Part shown: in pieces, positions 40,672-50,061 of the stretch | How positions within the stretch are numbered: the first letter of the stretch is position 1 | Layout of the letters: each line of letters opens with the position of its first letter | Assembly: GCF_018860155.1 (NCBI RefSeq) | Contig: NZ_JAHKNI010000002.1 | Location: 412,713 to 476,712, forward strand | Origin: Nocardia albiluteola | GTDB taxonomy: Bacteria > Actinomycetota > Actinomycetes > Mycobacteriales > Mycobacteriaceae | DNA length: 64,000 nucleotides | Direction: 5' to 3' | The notes under the pieces: generated by a model | Database searches by the model: none | Told to the model about the DNA's origin: nothing | Seen by the model: only the letters and a program-made list of their open reading frames with translations | Made by a program: the position numbers and the translations under genes

Positions 40672-40840
40672 GTGCACCCGCAACCGCCATCCCGGCGCGC
40701 TTTCGGGCTGCCGCGGCCCCGCGTGCCGATGGCACCATCCGATGAGACGTCATCGATGTCATTAGTGGCCGTAATCCTCTGGCGCACAGTGGACTGCGCT
40801 AGCTTCCACAGCACGTTCGGATGACGCAGCGCGGCCGACC

Positions 40841-41266
40841 TCAGGGAGCAGCCGCAAGCGCCAGGCCGATCAGCGTCACGACCTTGACGACCTCGAGTCC
40901 CACGTACCACAGGTGCGCAGGCGAGCGCGGCCCCTCCTCGCCCGCCAGCACCCGATTCGAGCGCCGGGTGAGCGGCGGGCGCACCAGCACGACCTGAAGC
41001 GCCAGCACGACGACGGTCACCAGCAGCCAGATCCAGGCTCCCGTGCCCGCCCGCACCACCGTCGCCGCGGCGATCAGCACCACGGCCAGCACGATCTCCA
41101 CGGCGTTCAGCGCCCGGAACACCAGGCGGCCGATGCTCAGCCCCAGTGCCAGCGTGACCCCAGGCGCCCGGAACTTCAGTGGCGCCTCGAGAAACGAGAT
41201 CGCCAGCACCATGCCGAGCCACAGCATCGGCAGGAACCACAGCAGGTGCTGGGCGATCGAGTGCAT
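40841..41266 (-). CDS. Small four-helix membrane protein, hypothetical
   Basis: 141 residues with four hydrophobic segments: LLWFLPMLWLGMVLAISF, an amphipathic region FLEAPLKFRAPGV, VEIVLAVVLIAAATVV, WIWLLVTVVVLALQVVLV and VVKVVTLIGLALAA. The pattern resembles actinobacterial transmembrane proteins of unknown function. Its start codon lies 3 bp after the pgi stop on the same strand, so it is cotranscribed with pgi. No catalytic motif is visible. Confidence 0.8.
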   Translation of the reverse strand: MHSIAQHLLWFLPMLWLGMVLAISFLEAPLKFRAPGVTLALGLSIGRLVFRALNAVEIVLAVVLIAAATVVRAGTGAWIWLLVTVVVLALQVVLVRPPLTRRSNRVLAGEEGPRSPAHLWYVGLEVVKVVTLIGLALAAAP

Positions 41267-41269
41267 TGC

Positions 41270-42931
41270 TCAGCGATGCCCGCGGTACCAGCGGATCAGC
41301 GCGTCGGTCGACGAATCCGATTGTGGCGCAGGATCTTCCGTGGAGGTGAGCAGCGGGGCCAGCTCGAGGGCCTGCTGCTTGCCCAGTTCCACGCCCCACT
41401 GGTCGAAGCTGTCGATGCCCCAGATGGTGCCCTCGACGAACACGATGTGCTCATACAGCGCGATCAGCTGGCCCAGCACCGACGGCGTGAGCTGGGGCGC
41501 CATGATGGCGGTGGTGGGCCGGTTGCCCGGCATCACCTTGTGCGGCACCACCTTCGGGTCGGTCCCCTCGGCGGCGATCTCCTCGGCGGTTTTGCCGAAC
41601 GCCAGCACCTTCGTCTGGGCGAACAGATTGCTCATCAGGATGTCGTGCATGCTGCCGGTGCCGTCGCGGGTGGGCAGATCGTCCGTCGGCTGGGCGAATC
41701 CGATGAAGTCGGCGGGAATCAGCCGGGTGCCCTGATGCAGGAGCTGATAGAAGGCGTGCTGGCCGTTGGTGCCGGGCTCGCCCCAGTAGATCTCGCCGGT
41801 GGAGGTCGTGACCGGGGTGCCGTCCGCGCGCACCGATTTGCCGTTGGACTCCATCGTCAGCTGCTGGAGGTAGGCCGGAAAGCGGGCCAGGTCATTGGAA
41901 TACGGCAGCACCGCCCGCGACTGCGCACCGAAGAAGTTCGAATACCACACGCCCAGCAGGCCCAGCAGCACCGGCGCGTTCTGCGCCAGCGGCGCCTGCA
42001 CGAAATGCTCGTCGACGCTGTGCATTCCGGTGAGGAACTCGGCGAACCGCTCGCGGCCGATCACCGCCATGACCGACAGCCCGATCGCCGAATCGACCGA
42101 ATAGCGGCCGCCGACCCAGTCCCAGAACCCGAACATGTTCGCGGTGTCGATGCCGAATGCCGCCACCCGCTCGGCATTGGTCGAGACGGCCACGAAGTGC
42201 TTGGCGACCGCGGCCTCGCCGAGCGCGGCCACCAGCCAGCGCCGGGCAGCGGTGGCATTGGTGAGCGTCTCCAGAGTCGAAAACGTCTTGGAGGCAACGA
42301 TGAACAGCGTCGAGGCCGGATCGAGCCCGTCGAGCTTCGCGGTCAGGTCCGCCGGGTCGACATTGGAGACGAACCGCGCCGAGATTCCCGCGTCCGCATA
42401 GTGGCGCAGCGCCTGATACACCATGACGGGCCCGAGATCCGAGCCGCCGATGCCGATGTTGACCACCGTCGTGATGCGCTCACCGGTGGCGCCGCGCCAC
42501 CGGCCCGAGCGCAGCGAATCGGTGAAATCGCCCATGGCGCGGAGTACCTCGTGCACCTGCGCGCCCGCGTCGGCGCCGTCGACGACGACGGTTTCGCCCG
42601 GCGGCAGCCGCAGCGCGACATGCTCGACCGCGCGATCCTCGGAGGTGTTGATGTGCTCGCCGCGGAACATCGCATCGCGTCGCTGCGTCACCCCGGCGAC
42701 CTCGGCCAATTCGACCAGCAGATCCAGGGTTTCGCGCGTGATGCGGTGCTTGGAGTAGTCGATGTGCAGGTCCGCGACCTGAACGATCAGCTCGCGCCCA
42801 CGGTCGGGATCCTCGGTGAAGAATTCACGCAGATGCCGATCGGCGATGCCGGCGTGATGATCCTGCAGTTTCCGCCAGGCCGCCGTCGCGGTGATGTCGC
42901 TGCTCACTCCGGCGACACTACCGTCAGACAC
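41270..42931 (-). CDS. pgi: Glucose-6-phosphate isomerase
   Basis: Interconverts glucose-6-phosphate and fructose-6-phosphate; 553 residues, usual length. Signatures [16 protein letters not shown] and [12 protein letters not shown], the sugar-phosphate site [11 protein letters not shown] and [13 protein letters not shown], and the catalytic region [23 protein letters not shown] are all present. A GTG start at 42907 is an alternative nearer the family N-terminus. Orthologous position to M. tuberculosis Rv0946c, heading the conserved block. Confidence 0.97.
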   Translation of the reverse strand: MSDGSVAGVSSDITATAAWRKLQDHHAGIADRHLREFFTEDPDRGRELIVQVADLHIDYSKHRITRETLDLLVELAEVAGVTQRRDAMFRGEHINTSEDRAVEHVALRLPPGETVVVDGADAGAQVHEVLRAMGDFTDSLRSGRWRGATGERITTVVNIGIGGSDLGPVMVYQALRHYADAGISARFVSNVDPADLTAKLDGLDPASTLFIVASKTFSTLETLTNATAARRWLVAALGEAAVAKHFVAVSTNAERVAAFGIDTANMFGFWDWVGGRYSVDSAIGLSVMAVIGRERFAEFLTGMHSVDEHFVQAPLAQNAPVLLGLLGVWYSNFFGAQSRAVLPYSNDLARFPAYLQQLTMESNGKSVRADGTPVTTSTGEIYWGEPGTNGQHAFYQLLHQGTRLIPADFIGFAQPTDDLPTRDGTGSMHDILMSNLFAQTKVLAFGKTAEEIAAEGTDPKVVPHKVMPGNRPTTAIMAPQLTPSVLGQLIALYEHIVFVEGTIWGIDSFDQWGVELGKQQALELAPLLTSTEDPAPQSDSSTDALIRWYRGHR

Positions 42932-43069
42932 CCCGCCGTGCCCGTAATAGGGACGATCGTGCCGTCATCCGGGCCGGCGGCAGGACCGGGGGACGGAAGC
43001 GCCCGATTTATTGCAGCACTCATGCATCTACGGGCCGGGGGGCTGGACAGGCAGGTTTAGGCTGGTCGC

Positions 43070-44521
43070 ATGGTGTCCGAACCTGAACTTCTCGCATCCG
43101 TCCCCACACAACTCTGGATCGGTGGCCCCGTGGCGGCCACCGGCGGTGCCACCTTTCCGGTGGAGAATCCGGCGACCGGCGAAACCCTGATCGAGGTGGC
43201 CGACGCGTCCCCCGAGGATGCGATGCGCGCCCTCGATGCCGCGGTCGCGGCGCAGGACGACTGGGCCGCGACCCCCGCCCGGCAGCGCGGGGAGATCCTG
43301 CGCGCGGTGTACGAGCGGATCATCGAGCGCACCGAGGATTTCGCGCTGCTGATGACCCTGGAGATGGGTAAGGCGCTGCCGGAGAGCCGCAACGAGGTGC
43401 GCTATGGCGCGGAGTTCTTCCGCTGGTTCAGCGAGGAGGCGGTGCGCATCCACGGCCGCTATCAGACCGCGCCCACCGGCACCGGCCGCATCATGGTGCA
43501 CAAGCAGCCGGTCGGGCCATGCCTGGCGATCACGCCGTGGAACTTCCCGCTGGCCATGGGCACGCGCAAGATCGGCCCCGCGCTCGCGGCGGGCTGCACG
43601 ATGATCGTCAAGCCCGCCTCGGCGACGCCGCTGACGATGCTGCTGCTGGCGCGGCTGTGCAGCGAGGCGGGCCTGCCCGACGGCGTGCTGTCGGTGATCA
43701 CCGGCCGTCGTTCCGGCGCGATCACCGCGCCGCTGATCAACGATCCGCGGCTGCGCAAGCTGACCTTCACCGGCTCCACGGAGGTCGGCAAGAAACTGGT
43801 CGAATCCTCCGCGCACGGGCTGCTGCGCACCTCGATGGAGCTGGGCGGCAATGCTCCCTTCGTGGTGTTCGACGACGCCGATCTGGACGCCGCTGTCGCC
43901 GGGGCCATGCTGGCCAAGTTCCGTAACGGTGGCGAGGCGTGCACCGCCGCCAACCGCATCCACGTGCAGAACTCGGTGCTCGCCGAGTTCACCGACAAGT
44001 TCGTCGCGGCCGCGCAGGGGCTCGAGCTCGGACCAGGTGCGGATCCGAAGACGACGCTGGGCCCGCTGGTCGACGATCAGCAGCTCGAGACCGTCAGCGA
44101 GCTCGTCGAGGACGCGGTCGCCAAGGGCGCGCAGGTGCGCACCGGCGGCAAGGCGCCCGGCGGCCCCGGTTACTTCTACCCGGCCACGGTGCTGTCCGAC
44201 GTGCCCGCCGACTCCCGCATCCTGCGTGAGGAGGTGTTCGGCCCGGTCGCGCCCATCGTCGGCTTCGACACCGAGGAACAGGGCCTGGCCGCCGCCAACG
44301 ACACCCAGTACGGCCTGGTCGCATACATCTACACGCAGAACCTGGACCGCGCGCTGCGCGTCGCCGAGGGCCTGGAGAGCGGCATGGTCGGCATCAACCG
44401 CGGCGTCATCTCCGATCCGGCCGCACCCTTCGGTGGTGTGAAGGAATCGGGCTTCGGTCGCGAGGGCGGCACCGAGGGCATCGAGGAATACCTCTCCACG
44501 AAGTACATCGCCCTGCCGTAA
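43070..44521 (+). CDS. gabD: NAD(P)-dependent succinate-semialdehyde dehydrogenase
   Basis: Aldehyde dehydrogenase superfamily, 483 residues. Visible: GPCLAITPWNFPLAMGTRKI, FTGSTEVGK (cofactor), MELGGNAPFVVFDDADLD with the catalytic Glu, and RNGGEACTAANR with the nucleophilic Cys. The C-terminal MVGINRGVISDPAAPFGGVKESGFGREGG matches the succinate-semialdehyde group. The start at 43070 gives the family N-terminus. Substrate is inferred from similarity; no other GABA gene is nearby. Confidence 0.9.
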   Translation: MVSEPELLASVPTQLWIGGPVAATGGATFPVENPATGETLIEVADASPEDAMRALDAAVAAQDDWAATPARQRGEILRAVYERIIERTEDFALLMTLEMGKALPESRNEVRYGAEFFRWFSEEAVRIHGRYQTAPTGTGRIMVHKQPVGPCLAITPWNFPLAMGTRKIGPALAAGCTMIVKPASATPLTMLLLARLCSEAGLPDGVLSVITGRRSGAITAPLINDPRLRKLTFTGSTEVGKKLVESSAHGLLRTSMELGGNAPFVVFDDADLDAAVAGAMLAKFRNGGEACTAANRIHVQNSVLAEFTDKFVAAAQGLELGPGADPKTTLGPLVDDQQLETVSELVEDAVAKGAQVRTGGKAPGGPGYFYPATVLSDVPADSRILREEVFGPVAPIVGFDTEEQGLAAANDTQYGLVAYIYTQNLDRALRVAEGLESGMVGINRGVISDPAAPFGGVKESGFGREGGTEGIEEYLSTKYIALP

Positions 44522-44574
44522 TCGCCTGCGCGGCAACCACTCTGCAGTACATACGAGCGCGCGGTAGCGGATGA

Positions 44575-44608
44575 TCGTGGTGGGCCCGGGCGCCCGAGCC
44601 CACCACGA
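44575..44608. terminator. Bidirectional terminator hairpin
   Basis: TCGTGGTGGGC pairs perfectly with GCCCACCACGA around a 12-nt loop, between the convergent gabD (ends 44521) and small-gene cassette (ends 44614). Confidence 0.8.
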
Positions 44609-44613
44609 CCCGA

Positions 44614-44817
44614 TCAGCTACGCGCCTCCAGCACGTCGTCGACCTCGTCGTCGCAGGCCAGCACCACCCCGGAATGCGCCGCCAGCTCCGCCAGCGTGAT
44701 CTGCGTGCGAATCACCTCCCGATGAATCCGCCACACGGTCTCACCGAACTCGGCCTCTGCCTCGCCCACTCGGGATTCGAGCGCCGCCATGCGGCGTTCG
44801 AGACTCTCAGGACTCAT
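44614..44817 (-). CDS. Small helical protein, third gene of a three-gene cassette
   Basis: 67 residues from ATG 44817 (MSPESLERRM). A helical stretch MAALESRVGEAEAEFGETVWRIHREVIRTQITLAELAA precedes an acidic tail DDEVDDVLEARS. It aligns with the first gene of the cassette (RIHREVIRTQI / RIDRNLIGGQI; EVDDVLEARS / EIDGILEDMS), so the two are paralogues. The start overlaps the stop of the preceding gene by 11 nt, implying coupled translation. No cysteines relevant to metal, no signal peptide, no known domain recognised. Confidence 0.75.
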   Translation of the reverse strand: MSPESLERRMAALESRVGEAEAEFGETVWRIHREVIRTQITLAELAAHSGVVLACDDEVDDVLEARS

Positions 44818-45034
44818 CCGTTCTCCTCTCGGCCAGGTCCAGCAGTGTTCTGGATGCTTCAACCCGGGTCCTGTCAGGGCTGTTTCGCTCTCGTTTGAAT
44901 GCCGCGTCGATCTCCACCTCGGTTACGGGCTCTGCACCGAGCCGTTTCAACGTGCGATCAAGCATCAGCCGAAGTTCTACGAAGTCCCGTTCCAGCTGCT
45001 TCCGCAGGCGAGGGATGTCCCGCTGGGTGGTCAT
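44807..45034 (-). CDS. Small helical protein, second gene of a three-gene cassette
   Basis: 75 residues: MTTQRDIPRLRKQLERDFVELRLMLDRTLKRLG, then PVTEVEIDAAFKRE and a basic/acidic tail. The VTEVEIDAAF segment resembles VTEEEIDGIL in the first gene. ATG overlaps the first gene's stop (ATGA), and its own stop overlaps the third gene. Cytoplasmic and probably coiled-coil. Function unknown. Confidence 0.72.
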   Translation of the reverse strand: MTTQRDIPRLRKQLERDFVELRLMLDRTLKRLGAEPVTEVEIDAAFKRERNSPDRTRVEASRTLLDLAERRTDES

Positions 45035-45243
45035 GACATGTCCTCGAGGATGCCGTCGATCTCCTCCTCGGTGACCATCTCGACGTTCAGGGCGGTGGCG
45101 ATCCGATCGAACATGATCTGACCACCGATCAGATTTCGATCGATCCGATAAATGGCCTCGTCCAGGTCACGCACCTTTGTTTCGAGCTTGCCTGTTCGGA
45201 CCTCGACCGCACCTACGCGCCGGTCGATAGTTTCCTGCCCCAT
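45031..45243 (-). CDS. Small coiled-coil protein, first gene of a three-gene cassette
   Basis: 70 residues from MGQETIDRRV; the frame allows a start at 45255. Heptad-like spacing in RVGAVEVRTGKLETKVRDLDEAIYRIDRN suggests a coiled coil, followed by LIGGQIMFDRIATALNVEMVTEEEIDGILEDMS. Stop and next start overlap as ATGA. Located between gabD and chorismate mutase, an insertion relative to the M. tuberculosis gene order as I recall it. No known function. Confidence 0.75.
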   Translation of the reverse strand: MGQETIDRRVGAVEVRTGKLETKVRDLDEAIYRIDRNLIGGQIMFDRIATALNVEMVTEEEIDGILEDMS

Positions 45244-45368
45244 AACAACCCCCAATCATGTTGCGGCCCCAGAGATCTGGGACCGCTGTGAATGCAGCCG
45301 CCACTGTACTCACGGGGGCCGACAGGGTCGAGGGGATCGCGTGTCGAAACGCCGGTTTACACGTCGAA

Positions 45369-45400
45369 GACCGCCCCGGAAGAAGGCATCCGGGACGGTC
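45369..45400 (-). terminator. Terminator hairpin downstream of chorismate mutase
   Basis: GACCGCCCCGGA and TCCGGGACGGTC form a 12-bp stem (one mismatch) with an 8-nt loop, 33 bp after the chorismate mutase stop. In the minus direction it is followed by TCTTCG. Confidence 0.6.
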
Positions 45401-45432
45401 TCGAGGTGAGGTGTTTCGGGCTGGAGCCTGGC

Positions 45433-45726
45433 TCAGCGGCCGAGGCGGCCGCGGCCCAGGCGCAGCAGCAGCATGGCGAGGGTGTGGCCCTCCTGGCCCA
45501 GCTCGCTGAAGCGCTCGAGGACCTTCATCTCGCGGGAGTGCACGAGGCGCGGTCCGCCGTTGGCCATCCGGGTGCGGCCGATGATGCGCGAAACCTCCGT
45601 GCGACGTTTGATCGCGGCGAGGATCTCGGCATCGAGACGGTCGATCTCCTTGCGGAGCTTCTCGATCTCGGCCTCGCTGCTGGGCAGTGCAGCGTCCGAC
45701 CCGGTCGCGGTCGTAGAGGTACTCAT
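45433..45726 (-). CDS. Chorismate mutase, AroQ class
   Basis: 97-residue all-helical enzyme converting chorismate to prephenate. The AroQ signature reads EIEKLRKEIDRLDAEILAAIKRRTEVSRIIGRTRMANGG, with the Arg and Lys active-site residues of the long first helix, then LVHSREMKVLERFSELGQEG and a basic end LLLRLGRGRLGR like that of the mycobacterial intracellular enzyme. Same position as M. tuberculosis Rv0948c, whose product works with DAHP synthase; that partner is not in the window. Confidence 0.92.
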   Translation of the reverse strand: MSTSTTATGSDAALPSSEAEIEKLRKEIDRLDAEILAAIKRRTEVSRIIGRTRMANGGPRLVHSREMKVLERFSELGQEGHTLAMLLLRLGRGRLGR

Positions 45727-46129
45727 ACTTCATCTCCTCGTGTCAGAACCTCAGTCGGCACACGGCCCCTACCCGTTACCGATGAATTCCTTCACCCTGA
45801 ATCCGACCCGGCGGGTCATTCATTTCCCCCTCACACTATGCGTTCAGGCGAGTAATCGCCGACCATGACGGGGAATGTATGGCCGGATCGCGCTGGTGGT
45901 GCGTGCGAGCGTGCCTTCGGTACAGCACACCGCGCGCACGACGAAACCGCGCGCCAGCGGGGTGTAGCCGGATGCGCTGGTCATCTGGCCAGTGTGCCAC
46001 GGGGTCCGAGTTCGGCAAAACGATACGAGATGAGAGTCGGCTGAAGATCACCTCGGTACGCGGAGCAAGCACGGCGAAGGGGACACGGCACTACAACCTG
46101 TCGGTGCCCGCCGGTAGCGTGGATGAACG
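45727..46129. other. Intergenic region between chorismate mutase and pcrA
   Basis: 403 bp separating the divergent genes. I see no RNA gene or clear operator. A 46-codon frame on the minus strand (45844-45984, starts MTSASGYTPLARGF) has no convincing ribosome binding site and is not called. The region must contain both promoters. Confidence 0.5.
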
Positions 46130-48712
46130 ATGGAGACCACGGTGGCTGACACGAGGCGTCCCGAGGCACGAACGGGGCAGGTAGAGGGTAATTCGGGTGA
46201 CGCGGAGCGCGTTTCGCGCGCCGCGAGCGGTCCGGCGCGCGAGCGTGTCGCGGAGTCGGCCGAGCGCGCCGAGCGGCTGCTGGAGGGCCTGAACCCGCAG
46301 CAGCGGGCGGCGGTCGTGCACTCGGGCGTGCCGCTGCTCATCGTCGCGGGTGCGGGCTCGGGCAAGACAGCCGTGCTGACCAGGCGCATCGCCTACCTGC
46401 TGGCCGCCCGCGGCGTGAGTCCGGGCCAGATCCTGGCCATCACGTTCACCAACAAGGCCGCCGCCGAGATGCGCGAGCGTGTGGCCGGGCTGGTCGGCCC
46501 GCGCGCGGCCAGCATGTGGGTGTCCACCTTCCACTCCAGCTGCGTGCGCATCCTGCGCACCCAGGCCGCCCTGCTGCGTGGCCTGAATTCCAACTTCTCC
46601 ATCTACGACGCCGACGATTCACGCCGGCTGCTCGCGATGATCGGCCGCGATCTCGAGCTCGACGCCAAGAAGTACACCCCGCGCCTGCTGGCCACCGCCA
46701 TTTCCAACCTCAAGAACGAGCTCATCGATCCCGAGCAGGCCGCCGCCGATGCCGAGGCCGACGAGAGCCAGTTGCCCCGCATCGTCGCCCGGGTCTACGA
46801 CGAGTACCAGCGCCGCCTGCGTGCGGCCAATGCGATGGATTTCGACGACCTGATCGGCGAGACGGTATCGCTGCTGCAGCGTCATCCCCAGGTTGCCGAG
46901 TACTACCGGCGCCGGTTCCGCCATGTGCTGGTCGACGAATACCAGGACACGAACCACGCGCAATACGTCCTGATCCGCGAGTTGGTCGGGCATCACGCCC
47001 CGCGTCCGGTGCTGGACGATGCCGAGGCCGGTGCCACCGCGGCCGATCCGGAGTTCGTTCCGGCCGGCCGGCCCGCGGTCGAGCCCAGCGAGCTGTGCGT
47101 CGTGGGCGACGCCGATCAGTCCATCTACGCCTTCCGCGGCGCGACCATCCGCAATATCGAGGAGTTCGAGCGCGACTTCCCCGATGCGGAAACCATTCTG
47201 CTGGAACAGAACTACCGCTCCACCCAGCACATCCTGTCCGCGGCCAACGCCGTCATCGCCCGCAACGAGGGCCGCCGCGAGAAGAAGCTGTGGACCGATT
47301 CGGGCGAGGGCGATCTGATCGTCGGCTACGTCGCGGACAACGAGCACGACGAGGCGTCGTTCGTGGCCCGCGAGATCGACCGCCTGCACGATCAGGGCGA
47401 GTACAACTACGGCGATGTGGCGGTGTTCTACCGCACCAACAACAACTCCCGCGCCCTGGAGGAGATCTTCATCCGGATGGGGCTGCCGTACAAGGTGGTC
47501 GGCGGCGTGCGTTTCTATGAGCGCAAGGAGGTTCGCGATATCGTCGCCTACCTGCGGGTGCTGGAGAATCCGGACGATGCGGTGAGCCTGCGCCGGATCC
47601 TGAACACCCCTCGCCGCGGCATCGGCGATCGCGCGGAGGCGTGCGTGGCCGTGCACTCCGAGCAGCGGGGCGTCAGTTTCGGCCGGGCCCTGCGCGATGC
47701 GGCCGAGGGCAAGGTGGCGCTGCTGAACACCCGCGCCCAGCGGGCCATCGCGGGCTTCCTGGATCTGCTCGACGATATCCGCGCCGCGGGCGTGCAGGAG
47801 GATCTCGACTTCCCCGATGTGGGCACCGTCGTGGAGGCGGTGCTGGATCGCTCGGGCTATCGCGCCGAACTCGAGGCATCCGACGATCCGCAGGACGGCG
47901 CCCGCCTGGACAACCTGAACGAATTGGTCAGCGTCGCGCGCGAATTCAGCTCGGAGGCGCGCAACAGCGTGGAGGCCGCCCGGGCCGAGGGCCTCCTCCC
48001 CGAGGCCGCCGAGGGTGAGCCGGATCCGGGTTCGCTGGCCGCGTTCCTCGAGCGGGTGTCGCTGGTCGCCGACACCGACCAGATCCCGGACGAGGGCGCC
48101 GGGGTGGTCACCCTGATGACCCTGCACACCGCCAAGGGCCTGGAATTCCCGGTCGTGTTCGTCACCGGCTGGGAGGACGGCCAGTTCCCGCACATGCGCG
48201 CGCTCGGCGATCCGACCGAGCTGGCCGAGGAGCGCCGCCTGGCCTATGTCGGTATCACTCGTGCGCGGCGGCGGCTGTATCTGACCCGCGCGGTGGTCCG
48301 GTCCGGCTGGGGGCAGCCGGTGTCGAATCCGGAATCGCGCTTCCTGCAGGAGATTCCGGGCCACCTGATGGACTGGCAGCGGCTCGAGCCCGCCGGGTCG
48401 CCGCTGACCAGGGGCCTGCGCCGGCGCGGCGAGGACGACGGCCTGGAACGGGACTGGACCCGCGGCGACGGCTGGGAGCGTCCCGGCGTCCGCGGCGGCG
48501 AGCGTCGTCCCGCCCCCGGCGCCGCCAAGCGCGGCGGCCCCGCCCCGGTCCTCGCGGTCGGCGACCGGGTCAACCACGACAAGTACGGCCTGGGCCGGGT
48601 GATCGCCGCGGAGGGCCTGGGTCCGCTGGCCAGCGTCACCATCGACTTCGGTACGGCGGGCAAGATCCGCCTGATCCCGCAGTACAGCAGCGGGGTGCTG
48701 GTCAAGCTGTAG
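46130..48712 (+). CDS. pcrA: ATP-dependent DNA helicase PcrA/UvrD
   Basis: Superfamily 1A 3'-5' helicase of DNA repair and replication, 860 residues. Motifs in order: LNPQQRAAVVHSGVPLLIVAGAGSGKT (Q motif and Walker A, residue about 60), FTNKAAAEMRERV (Ia), VDEYQDTNHAQY (II), VVGDADQSIYAFRGA (III), LEQNYRS (IV), VTLMTLHTAKGLEFPVVFVTGWEDG (V) and AEERRLAYVGITRARRRLYL (VI). The C-terminal GDRVNHDKYGLGRV is the Tudor-like PcrA domain that contacts RNA polymerase. Orthologue of M. tuberculosis UvrD1 (Rv0949) by sequence and position. Confidence 0.97.
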   Translation: METTVADTRRPEARTGQVEGNSGDAERVSRAASGPARERVAESAERAERLLEGLNPQQRAAVVHSGVPLLIVAGAGSGKTAVLTRRIAYLLAARGVSPGQILAITFTNKAAAEMRERVAGLVGPRAASMWVSTFHSSCVRILRTQAALLRGLNSNFSIYDADDSRRLLAMIGRDLELDAKKYTPRLLATAISNLKNELIDPEQAAADAEADESQLPRIVARVYDEYQRRLRAANAMDFDDLIGETVSLLQRHPQVAEYYRRRFRHVLVDEYQDTNHAQYVLIRELVGHHAPRPVLDDAEAGATAADPEFVPAGRPAVEPSELCVVGDADQSIYAFRGATIRNIEEFERDFPDAETILLEQNYRSTQHILSAANAVIARNEGRREKKLWTDSGEGDLIVGYVADNEHDEASFVAREIDRLHDQGEYNYGDVAVFYRTNNNSRALEEIFIRMGLPYKVVGGVRFYERKEVRDIVAYLRVLENPDDAVSLRRILNTPRRGIGDRAEACVAVHSEQRGVSFGRALRDAAEGKVALLNTRAQRAIAGFLDLLDDIRAAGVQEDLDFPDVGTVVEAVLDRSGYRAELEASDDPQDGARLDNLNELVSVAREFSSEARNSVEAARAEGLLPEAAEGEPDPGSLAAFLERVSLVADTDQIPDEGAGVVTLMTLHTAKGLEFPVVFVTGWEDGQFPHMRALGDPTELAEERRLAYVGITRARRRLYLTRAVVRSGWGQPVSNPESRFLQEIPGHLMDWQRLEPAGSPLTRGLRRRGEDDGLERDWTRGDGWERPGVRGGERRPAPGAAKRGGPAPVLAVGDRVNHDKYGLGRVIAAEGLGPLASVTIDFGTAGKIRLIPQYSSGVLVKL

Positions 48713-48721
48713 ACGCTCGGA

Positions 48722-48768
48722 CATCCCGGCCGTGGAGGTCGCCATCCCGGCGCACCTCGGCCGGGATT
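48722..48768. terminator. Imperfect hairpin between pcrA and M23 peptidase
   Basis: ATCCCGGCCG near 48723 pairs with CGGCCGGGAT near 48758, with AGGT/ACCT inside the loop. It lies 10 bp after pcrA in a convergent gap. Confidence 0.45.
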
Positions 48769-48870
48769 CCCGAGGGGCCCCGGCCGCGGCGCGACGAGAT
48801 GACGGGATGTCGCTGTGCCAGCGCGCGGGTGATCTTCAGGGCGCGGGTGATCCGGTGCCCTCTTCGGGGC

Positions 48871-50061
48871 TCAGTCCTCTTCGGGGCCGAGCGAGATACC
48901 GCGGCTGGCGAGCCACGGGATGGGATCGATCTTGGGCCCGCCACGGTCCCACACCTCGAAGTGGCAGTGCGGGCCGGTGGAGAAGCCGCGGTTGCCGACG
49001 GTGGCGATCTGGTCGCCAGCCATGACGTGTTGGCCGACGGAGACCGTCGCGGTGTTGACGTGCCCGTAGACCGTGATGTCGCCGTTGGCGTGCTGCAGGC
49101 GCACCCACATGCCGAATCCGGACGCCGGTCCGGCCGAGATGACGGTGCCGTCCTCGACCGCGTAGATGGGCGTCCCGATCGGGGCGGCGATGTCGACGCC
49201 GAGATGCTCCACGCCCCATCGCGCGCCGAAGCCGGAGGTGAAGAGGCCGTTGGCGAACTTCGCGAACATCGGCCGCAGCTTGGCGTTCGCCTGCGCCTGC
49301 AGGCTGGCCGCGAATTCCTGGCCGTGCTGCAGGATGTTCTGATACTGGCTCGGATCGGCGACGGGCGCGAGGTCCAGGACCTGCGGCGACTGCCCCTGGC
49401 CGGCGGCAGCGGGCGAGGTTGCCGCGATCTGGCGGATCGCGGTCGTCTGTGCATCTGCCGACGCGGTCCGGTGCGATGGGCCCTGGTGTAGTCCGGCTTG
49501 GCCGGCGGCGACCACCGCGCCCGCGGCGACCGCGACGACGGCCGCGCGACCCTTGAGCGCCGCGGGCGGTGCGGGCACGCGATGCGCGCCGGCTGCGCGG
49601 CGGGCGGCGGCCCGTCCCGTGCGTGGCGCCGGGGCTCCGAGATCGGCCAGCTTGACCGGCTCGTCGTCGGCCTCGGACATCGGATCGTCGTCCCAGGCGT
49701 TCCAGTCCTGGTCCTCGGCGGGCCAGGCCTCGCCGGAATCCGCTGGATCCCAATGGTTCAGTACCGGATACTGCCCGGAATTCCACTGATCGTGCGCCGG
49801 ATCCGGGTGTTCCTGTGCCGCATGCCATTCGGGCGGGGTCGAATTCCACGCCCCGGGTGCGGGGGCATCCCAGGTGTCGGCCTCGGGGGTGTGCCAGGCA
49901 TCGGCGTGAACATCGCCGGCCGCGGCGGTCTCGGCGCCGAAGGGGCTCTCGCCCCGGGACGGGCCGCCCCCGAAAGAGGAGTGACTGTCGAATCCCTCGG
50001 CGTCTCGGTAACGCCGCGCGGGGCGCGCCCGATGTCCGGGTTGAAGAAGATCGGCGCTCAT
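48871..50061 (-). CDS. M23 family (LytM-type) metallopeptidase
   Basis: 396 residues. Residues 1-150 are acidic, Trp/Pro-rich and presumably cytoplasmic; one membrane segment follows (AAVVAVAAGAVVAAGQAGL, about residue 175); the rest is outside, with a helical linker and the LytM domain. Zinc ligands are present: H in VEHLGVDIAAP (HxxxD) and HxH in GPHCHFEVW. Predicted peptidoglycan endopeptidase or activator. Orthologous position to M. tuberculosis Rv0950c, divergent from sucC with a perfect CRP-type site in the gap. Confidence 0.92.
   Translation of the reverse strand: MSADLLQPGHRARPARRYRDAEGFDSHSSFGGGPSRGESPFGAETAAAGDVHADAWHTPEADTWDAPAPGAWNSTPPEWHAAQEHPDPAHDQWNSGQYPVLNHWDPADSGEAWPAEDQDWNAWDDDPMSEADDEPVKLADLGAPAPRTGRAAARRAAGAHRVPAPPAALKGRAAVVAVAAGAVVAAGQAGLHQGPSHRTASADAQTTAIRQIAATSPAAAGQGQSPQVLDLAPVADPSQYQNILQHGQEFAASLQAQANAKLRPMFAKFANGLFTSGFGARWGVEHLGVDIAAPIGTPIYAVEDGTVISAGPASGFGMWVRLQHANGDITVYGHVNTATVSVGQHVMAGDQIATVGNRGFSTGPHCHFEVWDRGGPKIDPIPWLASRGISLGPEED

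Noticed and set aside
45844..45984. 46-codon minus-strand ORF between chorismate mutase and pcrA
   Set aside because: No ribosome binding site, no homology recognised and codon pattern not convincing.
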